Assembly (NCBI GenBank): GCA_003290165.1
Contig: QNQO01007585.1
Span: 1-64,000, forward strand
Length of the DNA stretch: 64,000 nt
Direction of reading: 5' to 3'
Source: Berberis thunbergii
Taxonomy: Eukaryota > Streptophyta > Magnoliopsida > Ranunculales > Berberidaceae
The notes below the pieces were generated by a model that was given only the letters and a program-made list of their open reading frames with translations, searched no databases and had not been told where the DNA came from. A program made the translations under genes and the position numbers. Positions 10,651 through 21,693 of the stretch are shown piece by piece; within the stretch, counting starts at the first letter, position 1, and every line of letters starts with the position of its first letter.

Positions 10651-11760
10651 TTATGCACCTTTTCAAATGCAACTTGTTAAGAAACTCTTAAGGGAATAAT
10701 TGGGAACACCCACATATTCTGTTTTAATAAAAAATGCATTTGCAACTGGAGAGATTGTAAATCTGTTATATCTCCCTTCTTAATTTTCCCTGGCAACAAG
10801 AAAGAGAAGTAGATTTAGCTGTGGAGTGGGTTCTAGCATTTCTCTTACAAGTCTAAGATTTGCAATGAAAGAGGGGGTTTTCTGGTGCAAAGTGTGCAAG
10901 TTGGAAGTTGAGACAAAAATTTGTTTGATATAAAATCTCAACTGACACTTTGATTGAGTTGAAATTTACTTCAATTTAAAATGTTTATAATACTAGAACA
11001 CACCTATGGTGTATTGAAAAATATAGTACTTTAGGAACTAACTAATGCTATTTCGCAAAAAAAGAAAAAAAAAAATTATCATGTTTGGACTCCATGATTT
11101 TTGAAATGCTACCCTTAAAGTATGGTTATAGAATATGATGAGGTACTACATGTTTTATTTTTCTAAGGAAACAATTTAAAGGATGAATGCAATAATGCAA
11201 AGAAGACCTTTCTAGTAATGTGATCGTATCCTGAATGCTTCTTATACTTAGAGTAATTAAGCATCTTGTACGAAAACAATTCTTTTTACTGGTGTGAGAT
11301 ATCAAACATGGAAATATTGTCCTCTCATATTATCACCCTCATCTCTTTTGTACATGAATGGAATACAGGCTGCTAACACAAGTGTTGTTACTAAAGGGAG
11401 CAGGTTGCTATATGTTGCAGAGTGCTATGTTGTTACATGTAATGTTGTTTAGGAAGGATTGTTGTTAGATTAGTTGTCAATAAATGTAGTACTATAAATA
11501 AGAGAGCATAAGAGAAAAAAAGGGATTCATTTGATTTGTAAGAAAATTGTACACTTGAGCATTTGCTCTACAGGAGATTAGTTATCTCAAATTAGCTTTC
11601 TTATTGAATACAATCCCTTCTATTTACTGTCATCAATTCAGAATTACAATTACAAGTTCTCCAGTCTGTAATTTCTCTTCATTGCCTGTATTGCATCACT
11701 GTCAGTAGAAATGCATTGGCTTAACACCGTGACAAAAAATAATTTTAAAAATAAAAAAAA
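10651..11760. other. AT-rich non-coding stretch before the CACTA end
   Basis: No exon was supported. The segment 11440-11700 (TAGTACTATAAATAAGAGAGC and following A-rich leader) resembles the promoter part of a Ty1/copia LTR, but I could not define TG...CA borders, so this remains a suspicion. Confidence 0.35.
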
Positions 11761-11769
11761 TTAAACTTT

Positions 11770-12171
11770 TTGTTTTTTGCCCCGGCTTAAAACCATGGCT
11801 AATTATTGCAACGGCTAAAAACCGTGGCTACCTTGCCACAGTTTATAACCGTGGCTAGTACTGGCCACGGCTTAAAACCGTGGCTAAAGCTATTGCAACG
11901 GTTTAGAACCGTGGCCATAACTTGCAACGGTTTTAAGCCGTTGCTACTCCTTGCCACGACTTAGAACCGTGGCTAAGATTGTTGCAACGGTTTATAACCG
12001 TGGCTAAATCATCAATCGTCCTCGAGATAAAACCGTTGCTAATATTTTTGCCACGGTTTTTAGCCGTTACTGGGGATTTAGCGATGCCTCTACAGCCCAC
12101 GGCTCTAAGCCATGACAATGGGTTACCCCCACGGTTTAAAACCGTTGGTAATGGGTATTTTTGGTGTAGTG
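11770..12171. mobile_element. CACTA right terminus with palindromic subterminal repeats (CACTA-3b end)
   Basis: About ten ACGGNTTNNAACCGT-type near-palindromes end in GGGTATTTTTGGTGTAGTG at 12171. The last 90 bp aligns with the end at 7909. The three bases after it (AGT) are the candidate target duplication, and the sequence beyond continues an ORF1 reading frame of LINE A. Confidence 0.8.
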
Positions 12172-13175
12172 AGTAAGTGTCAAACCTGTTCTTGGTAATA
12201 CCAATCATGCTGAGCAAGCAAAAGTTATTTTATAGAGTGCCATTCTCGATTTAAAATCAGTGGAGTATTTAGGAACATAATCTGGTGTTCAAGGTAATAA
12301 AAACAAGGAATTTGTTGCTGTTTTGGAAGAAAGAAGAATTTCTAATCTTAAATCAGAGACTCGTGTTGGCAATGACACGATTTTGGAAGCTATTTCAGGT
12401 AACAATAAACTTTCTATTATGAGTTTGATGGAAAGGAAAGTGTACGGCTTCAAATCTGATTGTTTAGCAGCTGGGTACACTTCCTGTGAGATTGCGCAAG
12501 CTTTGCAAGCTGAGTCGGAGGAGGTTTCTACTAGGATTGGGATTCCGGATAATGTAGGTCTGTCTATGAAAGAAGTCGATATAGGGTCTGGAATGGTTGT
12601 TGTTGATCGCGTGATTACAAGGGATGCTGCAGCTGTTATAGATCGTGTGATTACAAGGGATGTTGATCGCGTAATTACAGGGGATGTTGCGGCCATTGTT
12701 GTTGTTGGTAATGTGAAGACAGGAAGCTCTGGATCAGTGCATGCATTCCTTGGATTAGCACTTCCTTTGGTTGCACGTCCTAGATCAATGGATGTAATTT
12801 CTGGTCATGAGCCGAGTATGGCGGTTATTTGTATCGACCCGAGTCATGGTCATGTGGGAGAGGATTCAATACAGGATGGTAATGTTCTAGCTATTATGAG
12901 CAAGCTAGAGATCAGGCAAGAGAATAGGCAACAAAGAGAAATAGAAAATCCTAAAATCAGTAATTTGGGAGATACTTTGAACAAGGCCATTACCTTATTT
13001 AAAGAGTCGCGTCGGTTACGGAAGAAAGAAATTAAATATTAACACACTAGAAGCCACCAGTGATGATAGAGATGACATTGGTTCAGAATTCGAGGTTTGT
13101 CCACAGGCAGCTTTGAGTAATGATTTGGATCTAGGAGCAGTGTATACGAGAGAGAAAAGTACGAAAAAAGTGTAA
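12172..13175 (+). pseudogene. LINE A ORF1, C-terminal half
   Basis: From the CACTA junction the frame reads VSVKPVLGNTNHAEQAKVIL, then two in-frame stops before FVAVLEERRISNLKSETR. The open part 12323-13042 contains MERKVYGFKSDCLAAGYTSC and NLGDTLNKAI, both shared with ORF1 of LINEs B and C. Three near-copies of DRVITRDVA are encoded at 12606-12690, a small tandem expansion. After 13020 a one-base shift is needed to reach NINTLEATSDDRDDIGSEFE and the stop at 13173. The DUF4283 and zinc-knuckle parts are outside the window. Confidence 0.8.
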
Positions 13176-13249
13176 GAAAGTCAGGATGGCGCACCCTCTG
13201 GGTACGCGTCGTGTGGTGAGGCCGAATGATTTTAATTCACAAACCAAAG

Positions 13250-14291
13250 ATGTTTGACAACATTTTGTTCTGGAACGTCCGTGGAGCAAGTAATAGAGCT
13301 AAAAAATGCAGACTTAAAACAATGGTTAAAGAGTTTAAAGTGCGCCTCATTATGATAGAAAAACCTATGATTGATGCTAGTCGTTTCTTGGAGATTGGAA
13401 ACAAAATTAAACTTTCAGGCTTTACGTCTAATGAAGCAAAGGGTGGAAAGATATGGATTTTTAAGGATTCTGATTTAGCGGTGTCGGTATTGGATGTGTC
13501 AGATCAGTGCATTCATTTCCAGGTAACTGTTTCAAATAATCAGTTTTTTTTATTACTTTCATATATGCTAAGTGTACAACGGAAGATAAAAGGGCTCTAT
13601 GGTCCCAAATGAAGTTTTTGGCGGCTCAACGTAATGGTCCTTGTATGGTGGGAGGGGATTTCAAGGATATTGTCAAAGAGCAAGGTAAACTTGGTGGGAG
13701 TCCTCCTTCTTTGGTTAACATGTCAAACTTTTCAGATTGTATTGAGCATTGTGAACTGATTGATTGTTGCTATAGTGGCCCTAAATATACTTGGTGTAAC
13801 AATAGGCGTGGTGGTGATCGTATTTGGCTAGGATGGATAGAGTGCTCGTTAATTGTTTATGGTTTACCAACTTTCCCAATACGAGGGCGGAACATTTTCA
13901 ACGCACGTTCTCGGATCATGCACCAATTTTTGTTTCATTTCCCATGCAGGCTAGGGTGGGCTTCTCCCCTTTCCGAGTTTTGAATATGTGGTCGATCCAT
14001 CCGACTTTTCACACCTTGGTGGAATCAGTTTGGGGTCAGGAGTGTTCCAATAGGAGGGTGTTGGGCGTTGTGGATTTTAAAATTAAATCCATTCGTAAAG
14101 CGCTTATCCAGTGGAATAGGGATTTTTTTGTAATGTTTTCAGTAAAGTTGGGGCTCTAGAGGTTGAAATGAGTCAATAGAAAAATCATCTGATTTCAGGT
14201 TGGGAAACGAATGGACGCAATGGATTCAATGTGGATGCTAATTGGGATGTCAATGTTTGTTGTAACTTGAGCAAATGTCAAGCGGAATACA
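13250..14291 (+). pseudogene. LINE A ORF2, endonuclease part (5' piece)
   Basis: Starts MFDNILFWNVRGASNRAKK, the usual start of the plant L1 endonuclease (exonuclease-endonuclease-phosphatase fold). Downstream [36 protein letters not shown] and [14 protein letters not shown] (the last with the catalytic SDH) occur in order but in three frames, so at least two frameshifts (near 13570 and 13825) separate them. The piece ends at CQAEY where CACTA-1 is inserted and resumes at 34369. Confidence 0.85.
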
Positions 14292-14560
14292 CACTACAAC
14301 AAAAAAGCCCATTAATAGCCTTTCAAAAACGCTATGGTAGGATACCATAGCGTTTTAGAAAACGTTGTGTCTGCAAAAGCTATAATAGACCCAGGGTCTA
14401 TTATAGCTTTTTAAAACGCTATAGTAAGTTGGCCTTTAATAGCATTTCAGAAATGCTATGGTAGAGTCTACGATAACGTTTCAAAAACGCTTTGGTAGAC
14501 TCTACCATAGCGTTTCTGAAACATTATTGTAAGTATGCATAGGATTTTTTTTTTTTTTTG
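14292..14560. repeat. CACTA-1 left subterminal palindromic array
   Basis: Repeated CCATAGCGTTTTNNAAACG and mirror forms (AAAACGCTATGGTAG) fill 14292-14530, followed by a T-run and GCTATCAAATGAC. The reverse complement of 24480-24815 in CACTA-2 is nearly the same, including the order TTAATAGC, CAAAAACGCTATGGTAGGAT and the T-run, which defines one family. Confidence 0.85.
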
Positions 14561-14869
14561 CTATCAAATGACTTTTTATTACATCTTGTAAGTTTTATTT
14601 CTAGAAAATAAAAACTTTAATGTGCCAAACTTAAACATTATTATGAATGGAAGCAAAGTAATATAATTAATGAGATAATGTATTACATCGAGTCACAAAA
14701 TCTATCAAATTAATAATAAAGATCAGCTCTCTGTATTACATCGAGTCACAAAACATTTTCAGCTTTTCAAAACCTAAATAAAAAACTAAATATAAAGTAC
14801 CACGGTTCTTGTATTAACACCTTAACCACCTCAATAGAACCACAGTCATCTTCATTAGTCCACCTCAAC

Positions 14870-15933
14870 ACAGCGCTCCATTCAACACATAGAGCATTCC
14901 CTTGTCGCTATCCCCAGCAAATGCAAGAGAAAGCATCTCCAGTTGCTCAACATACATTCCTATATATAGGAAAACTTTGTCGGTCAGAAGTTAAGAGAGT
15001 GACAACCGCTTGAGGCCCTTACAGGACTGAACAATGGCTCTGAATCCTTCATCTAGTGGCATTGCTGTAACAGGGTCAGGTTTCCTTGGATCCAGTATGC
15101 ATAACCTAAACGAGTAAAGTTCGGGCAATTCTTTGCAACAGTTATGAGTGCAGCATTAGTCATCTGGTGGCAGAAATATAGCAATGAATGCAGCTTTGGG
15201 CAACCATTAGATACAGCTACCAGACCTTCTTCGGTCACAATTGCATGACCGGCTGCAGTAAGGGAAGGAAAAACCCTCAACTCCTGCAGATCTCTGCAAG
15301 TGGCAGCTAGAACTGCAAGCCCTTTGTCTCCAATGCAATCCAAAACCTGTATCAATAGTTAGAACTTTACTTTTTTTGTCTCAAATAACATTAATAAGAG
15401 ATGCAACAAGGGAAATTTGAGAGTTAAGAAATCAAACCCATAGGCGTTGAAGTTTTTGGCAGTGACGAATTAGCTTGATGTGATCTTTCCCTGGAATTCC
15501 TGGCGCGTAGCTCAAGTTCAGGGAAGTAAGGTTCAAGCACATTGAGTAGACTGCTTTTAAACAACGACGAGCAACTTCCCAAAACCCTGATAAACTCCTG
15601 ACTGATCTACACTTCTTGGCTGCATCTATAAACCTTCTATAAACCTCACAAGGAGGCTCAGCCATGTATGACCCAATGCCAAAGTCGTCCAATTGAGGTG
15701 CTCGCACAAGGATTTTTTGTAGTGTATCAAGATACACTGCTCGATTTAACTTTAAACTCTTGAGGTTGGGATTTCTTGACACAAGCCTTTCCAGAGCCCC
15801 CAAATTCACATCTCCTTTCAGGCACGCAAAATTCAAAGAGACGAGAAATGTGCAGGTCTCGGGGAAACAACTAAGCCAATTGCCCTTATCATCCTCAATC
15901 TCATTTTCTTGCAAATCAAGCTCCCAGAGAACC
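14870..15933 (-). pseudogene. Auxin receptor F-box (TIR1/AFB) LRR fragment
   Basis: Exon 15933-15438 reads [38 protein letters not shown] and [16 protein letters not shown]. Exon 15346-14870 reads [36 protein letters not shown] and, after a lost base near 15110, [31 protein letters not shown] and [18 protein letters not shown]. These are successive leucine-rich repeats of TIR1/AFB auxin co-receptors, which bind auxin and Aux/IAA proteins in the nucleus. The F-box exon and the C-terminus are missing. The glycine of SLSGLLTD is a TAA stop at about 14995. A captured, decayed fragment. Confidence 0.9.
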
Positions 15934-16840
15934 CTGTGAATATAGAAATAACAAGACAAATGTCTTAGGCAAGATCTTCATTTTAGGTCAATCTATACAA
16001 AGAAACAAGTCTCTGCTATTTAATAGGTAAATATGTTTCCCCGCATACCAACAAATTCACGCAAATGTCACAAAATCAAGGAAAACAAGCACAGTCAGAC
16101 ATTAGCAACTATAATATCCAATGCTAAATTCGACCATCCAATTAGTAGAGGCAAAGAAACTCAATCTATACCAATTATGCAATCGCCAAACTTCCCAACT
16201 TTTTGATGAACACTTGTAAGCAAATACTTCAATGATTCAGATTGTAAACCAAAACCTTATCACAATAGATCATTCAAATTATGATGGTGGATATGCAAGT
16301 GCTGCAACAGATCATAGTGTTATGTAGTACTAGACTCAATGAAAATCATGACTACATATCATTCTATTAAAAAAGATAAACTAGCCAACAAAGTAACAGA
16401 ACAACAAACAACAAATTGCAGCAAAATGATCATAATAATCCAATATAATTGGTACAAAAACCAAAAAGGTTATCTTTGGATCCAATGCTTAATATTCTAT
16501 ATACATCATAGATTAACTAGTAAGGTTCAACCATTAATAATCAGGTGAAAATATTTGCAACAATATGTATTTGACACAATTAGATACTGAATTAGACAAA
16601 ACTAACACCAATAGCAACTCTGGCAAAACAAAAAGGCTTGTACATAAATTCAATTGAACTCACTAATATATGGCTAAGATGAAATAAAATTCATGTTAAA
16701 CTAAAAAGGATTTTATTCACATCTAAGCAAACAATTGAGCTCATACATAAGTTCAACCCCATCTTGACCCTAAAGCATAAATTTTCACCATTGACACGAT
16801 TAAGCAACTAATAATAGCATGAAGATGGATACAAACATAC
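15934..16840. other. Non-coding spacer between captured AFB and xylose isomerase exons
   Basis: AT-rich, no supported exon on either strand. It probably represents intron sequence carried with the captured fragments. Confidence 0.45.
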
Positions 16841-18077
16841 CTGTGACCTGACAAGGTGGCATGGTTGCATTCAATATTAAGCTTGAATTCATCTGCAAAA
16901 CAAACAGAAGCAGGAAGTCTATGACATGTGTGCTTATATTAAATATAATAAAGTGTCCCACTTCATCTTCTAGTTCCCTCATGAAGTATTAAATCAGAGC
17001 ATCATAATAAAGGATCCATGAAATCCTTGCCAAATTAGTCAATGAGCATATGTATAGAAGGTAATAGAAATATAAACAAAACTTGAAGAATTTGAACTTT
17101 TTTTTGTTTTTCACTTAAATCTTGTGACTAGTAAGTGTTTTTCTAAAGGTTAATAAGAACTTCACTCGTCTTTGTGAAGGAGAGGGTTCAGTACATAGTG
17201 GAGAGGTCTGATATTTCACAAACAATAGTGATCAATATTTGCAAGTTGCAACACATAGCATGTTAAGTTCTCAATCGATAGGTAGTGCAACTTTTTTTTT
17301 TTTTTAATTTAGAACTTTTATTACTTATCAAAATATTGATTTACAATCAAAACGGGGGTACATTACAACTTTACCCGTATTAGAACCAAACAAAAAGTTG
17401 GACAAAATACAGTCCATGATGTGCCCTATCTAACTTGCTTCAACCACAACCATAATATGGCTAAACACGACCTCGTCTAAAGACGCATGCCCGAGGGGAC
17501 CGCCATCCTGACATTTGTACTTCTCCTCTTATTCTCTCTCCGTTTGATGTAGCCCCTAAATCCAAATCACTGCATGCTACCTGTGGACCAACCTCAGATT
17601 CAGATTTGACTTCATCACTATCATCACTAGCACTTTTGAGTGTATTGATATTCAATTTCTTCCGCCGAAGCCGCCTATTTTCTTTGATCAATGATATAGT
17701 CTTGTCCAATTTGTCTCCTACTATTTATACTCCGGAGAATTTTTGATACCGTATTTTTCTAAATTTTTCTTTGCCCTGATCAAAGACTGAAAATCATCAT
17801 CAGAAGGTCCCTGCACTTGCTGTCCCAGCATAGCATCCCCTAGCTCTGTACTAGTAGCAAACTGTTGTCCCCCCGGTTTAGTAGCTGGAACCAAATGTTG
17901 AGTTCCAACATCACCGGGGTCGATATGATGTACTTCATTCCGCCTAGAACTACTACTAGATTCATGTTCAATTTTACTCGTTGCAACGAGGTCCAATTTC
18001 ACCGCTGACGTTACACAATCTTTGCCTTCTTCCGCGCCTCCCAATTGTTGAGTGTTGGTGTCAAACCCGTCTTTATT

Positions 18078-18215
18078 CACTGCTGAAACAGGGCTTGCAA
18101 ACTCTGCTTTGTTTGCTGTTGAAACCGATTGTGCAGACTCCGCTTTTTTCACTGCTGAAACGCTGTTTTCTGTTTCATTCACTGCTGAAACAGAGCTTGC
18201 AAACTCTGTTTTTGG
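18078..18215 (-). repeat. Short tandem repeat in LINE B ORF1 (SAVNKAEFAS units)
   Basis: Four diverged units of about 30-36 bases encode SVSAVKKAESAQ, SVSTANKAEFAS, PVSAVNKDGF and the preceding copy. They stay in frame with the acidic C-terminal part of ORF1. Confidence 0.7.
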
Positions 18216-19429
18216 AGTCTCTTTCAGCTAATGTAGCATTGTTGGAGTCGCTGAATTAGGGGTCTTGATAAGCTGCTGTTCGTCTTCCTGATCAGCACCG
18301 AGCAAAACACGCTCTCCCATTTGGCTCCCTGACTCGGGTGGATAAGCCCACAATCAGCGAGACCAGTCCCCCCTCCTTGGACAACATGAACTCCTGCTAC
18401 ATCAATCTGAAAGGCTCGAGATCCCTCTCCTTTTAGACCATGAATTTGACAGAAATCAACCTCTTTTGACTCATCTACCAGCCCCGGATTTGTCTTCCCC
18501 GAGTTGCCGATATCAACGCTTGCCCTTGGGTCTACATGCATAGCATTTTCAATCTCACTAATTGTATACCCCGCCTCTTGTAGACCTTCCTCCGTCTTTT
18601 CAAGCGCAACAATATCATTGGCTTCTTCATTTTCTTTGCTAGTCGAAATATTTATTTTTTGGTTACTCTCCTTTTCAACAATATCCGCCGTAAGATTCTC
18701 AAAATTGTTTGTCAACACTAATTTCGCCGGTTCTTTGGACACTAGTTTCTCCGTACTTTTACCCTCCTTAATTTCCTCCCCCATCGTATTTTTGGAACCA
18801 CTTGTGCCCACATCGCATTTTGCAACTTTGTTTTTATTGACCACTGGCACATACTATTCTTCATAGCCTTGGCTTCCACCTCATGTTTCTCGTTCTCTGC
18901 AATCACCAAATGAGATGTTTTCGCATTGCTCTTTAGGCCAAGTTTTTTCCTGCAAAATTCTTTATGGTGTCCTAGCAAAGAATAATAGTCACAGTATTTG
19001 AACTCCGGGTATTCAATTTTTTGCCAGAAGCCCCTATTGTTTGCCCTGTCAATCCAAATCCTATTCGGTAACTTTTCTGCCAAAGACATCTCTATGCAGA
19101 CACGGGTAGAACCCGGGCGTGACAGACAATGAGTATGATCATCCATGCACAAAAAAATCACCAAAAGAGTTCACAATAGCTTTTAAAAGAGGTTGATGAG
19201 ATAAATGTAAAGGTAAGTTAGGCAACTCTACCCAAGGTGGAATCAAGATCGGATCTGCTTTCAGACACTACAACACATGTCCTCATTCATAACATTTGAT
19301 AATAGCGGTTTTACACTTTGTGCTATAAAAAACAAAGTTTTAAAGACTTTATAACTTGAAAACACTGTTAAAAAACTGAGCGGGAAATAAAAAACGTACG
19401 AGTGCTCACGATTTCGCCCAAAATTTTAG

Positions 19430-19745
19430 ATCGCGCTCTCTCGCAGCTAAAAATAGAGAAACACGCAACTCCTTCTCCCTCGCTCCATCTGCGATTCTCC
19501 CATTTCTCTTGCTCTGATGCTCCCTCGCTCTCTGTTTCTCTATCGCTCTCGCTCTCTCTCGGTCTCCCTCTCTTTGTCTCTCTCACGAACGAGCTATTGT
19601 TTTAACTCTGTCGTTCTTGCTTGATTTCCCTCTTGCTTTTGTTGTTGCAGTTCTCTATCACTCTCCTTCTCTCTCCCTCTCTCTGTTTCCCTCTCTCTGA
19701 TCAATTTGGAGTCGAGAAGATTCTAGGGTTAGGGTTAGATTGAAC
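19430..19745 (+). promoter_or_regulatory. CT-rich tract and telo-box near CACTA-2 left end, leader-like
   Basis: A 200-bp pyrimidine tract (CTCTCGCTCTCTCTCGGTCT and similar) is followed at 19720-19735 by CTAGGGTTAGGGTTAG, a telo-box motif common in promoters and leaders of plant housekeeping genes. It precedes all captured plus-strand exons. CACTA-1 has a similar tract at 34080-34200 in the sense of its own fragments. I infer a captured promoter or leader that could transcribe the mosaic; there is no direct proof. Confidence 0.45.
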
Positions 19746-19910
19746 ATTGGAACTCTGATTACGATGTGGTTTGCAGATCTGTTTGAGTAAGGATTACAAA
19801 TCAACCAAACAGATCATGAATCCATCCATATCCCCTTGTGTTTTTGCAATTTATGATTCAATTATGATATGATGTGTTGAGTTTTGATTTTTTTGGGGTT
19901 TTGATTGCAG

Positions 19911-19997
19911 GGCGTATGATATAGCTGCAATTAAGTTTTGGGAGACTATAGCAGACATCAACTTTAATCTCACAGACTATGAGAAAGACATGAACAT
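19911..19997 (+). pseudogene. AP2/TOE-type AP2-domain exon fragment
   Basis: After TTGATTGCAG the exon reads [20 protein letters not shown] then TDYEKDM. This is the end of the first AP2 repeat of AP2/TOE transcription factors (family form RAAIKFRGVDADINFNL..YEEDM). The conserved RG after KF is WE here. Only one exon is present, so it is a captured fragment. Confidence 0.75.
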
Positions 19998-20254
19998 GTG
20001 CATTTGTGGTTTTTACATTTTGTTATGATTTGGGTTTTTGTTCTGTCAGTTTTACTAGTGGTGATACTCTCTGGGTTTTATGTTTTCATACTGATGTGAT
20101 GAATTTGAGCTGTTGTTGGATGAAACCCACATTTTGATATTGATAGTTTGGGTGAAAATTAGTTAAAATTTATGGTTTTAGATATTAATATTTGATCTAC
20201 TTTTCAAATGTCATTCTGTTAGTTGATTGTGTACATTTTGTATGTGTCTTGCAG

Positions 20255-21075
20255 AAAATTGTGTGATTGTTATGGTGGGATTTCCCAGAGTGCTTACACT
20301 GCTTGTTTGTTTCCATAAGCAGGGGATTCTGCAGTGTCCAAATAAGAGAATGCCTCAGCTTCTACAGAATAAATCATCATTCTCTGTTTTGGGTTACCGC
20401 GCATCAGATAGTAGCTTGAATGGGCCAGTTCAAGATGTTGGGTTGGAAGAAGATGGCTCCACAAAGTTTTATAGGAGCGTATGTCCTAATGGATTCTTAG
20501 AACAATATAGGCAATCCTCTATTATAAATGGTAACTGGATCCAATTCTCTTACCACCCTCTGAGATATTCCCCAAAGGGCATCCTTTGGACCCCAAAGTT
20601 GCATCACATTCACTGGGTTGGGCAGCTAATCCCTAGCTGTGATGTTCACGTATGTAAGTCAGGTTATCCTTGCTCCTTCCTTTACATTCCAGTTATATGA
20701 TTACTTTTCTGCATTCTTTTTGGTCTTATTTTTATGGCTGCAGGTCATTGTCTATGAGCCACCAAACTATGGTGCGCACCATTTCTCTCTCAGTTCTTGG
20801 GGTTCTGCTGAACTAGTGAAGAAGCCAATTAAAAACCCGATGTGGGTTGATAAGCTTCAAAAGAATCCACCATTGCCGGAATTAGTAATGTCTGACTTTC
20901 TTGATGCAGCATGATGAGTTTTCAGTCACAGTTGATTTCGTTTTTTATGCAATTATTTTGATTATTCTGCAATTAATTGCTTATTTTGATAATTGTAATC
21001 TTCAAATATAGGATACAGTCATTTTGGCAATCAACTGTGCTACTTGTGCTAAAAATGCTTTTGAGAGTTGTTTGG
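20255..21075 (+). pseudogene. Unrecognised multi-exon gene fragment
   Basis: Exon 20255-20649 reads QNKSSFSVLGYRASDSSLNG, FYRSVCPNGFLEQYRQSS and SYHPLRYSPKGILWTPKLHH. Exon 20744 onward joins in phase: VIVYEPPNYGAHHFSLSSWG and KPIKNPMWVDKLQKNPPLPE. A further piece from about 21013 reads TVILAINCATCAKNAFE. These are consistent with one protein of unknown function, apparently not membrane-bound. I could not assign a family. It lies between AP2 and urease fragments in CACTA-2. Confidence 0.5.
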
Positions 21076-21537
21076 ACTCCAAAAGCTATTTTCACCGGTC
21101 CTCATTTGTTTCCATGTAATCTCTGTTTCATATAAAAGCTATTTTTCTCATTATTTTCTATGGTATTTGCATCGATGCTAGTAGTCTATTCTGTGTCTGT
21201 TAGGTTGGCTTCCCTCGTGTGTCATTTAGCAGCCACATTTTTTGCTTCATTGTCTACATTCTTCTACGTCTTACTTCAAGTCTTCCATTGCTTTCTCACT
21301 TATGCATCCGAGACTCTGATCTACAAAGTTATTGCAAAGATATTTTGCTACACATCAAAGAACATTCATATCCGCAGTTGTCAACTTCTTTATTGGCCCG
21401 TCCTCCTTCAGGATAGTGGTTTCAGGTAAACTCTATCTGACTTCAACTACTTAGGTCATGGTCTCTGACATATAAGTTCTATCTTTGGTCTGCATAATAA
21501 ATTAGTTCCGTCTCTCATATTGATCCATTTTTTGCAG

Positions 21538-21693
21538 ATTGTTTGTCATCACCTTGATAAAGACACTCCAGAAGATTTAAAGTTTGCTGAATCACGGATC
21601 CGGAAAGAAACAATTGTTGCAGAAGACATTTTGCATGATATGGGTGCTATTAGTATCATATCTTTTGATTCACAAGCTATGGGTCGTATTGCA
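21538..21693 (+). pseudogene. Urease exon fragment
   Basis: Exon bounded by TTTGCAG and GTAAGA reads [40 protein letters not shown] and DSQAMGRI. This is the mobile-flap and following region of the plant urease alpha domain, including the flap histidines (CHHL) and SDSQAMGR (here FDSQAMGR). Urease hydrolyses urea with a nickel centre. The remaining exons are absent, so it is a captured fragment. Confidence 0.92.

Larger units (their letters stand above)
1..12171. mobile_element. CACTA (En/Spm) element, right part, with captured gene fragments (CACTA-3b)
   Basis: The right end at 12171 is GGTGTAGTG, the mirror of a CACTACACC terminus, followed by flank AGT. About 400 bp of palindromic ACGGTTTTAAACCGT-like subterminal repeats precede it. 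The sequence just after 12171 reads directly into the ORF1 frame of LINE A, so this element is inferred to be inserted in LINE A. No matching left end is visible, so it should begin before the window. It carries a plant En/Spm-type transposase remnant and exon pieces of a MUT9-like kinase, P5A ATPase, sucrose transporter, CPN60 and SR45, all on the plus strand. A second right end at 7909 shows another family member nested inside it or adjacent. The outer extent is inference. Confidence 0.6.

Noticed and set aside
11440..11700. Ty1/copia solo LTR
   Set aside because: A TATA-like CTATAAATAAGAGAG and leader-like sequence are present, but no TG...CA borders or target duplication could be fixed.
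19724..19740. Interstitial telomere (AGGGTTAGGGTTAG)
   Set aside because: Only two units; this is a telo-box of promoter or leader type, not a telomeric array.
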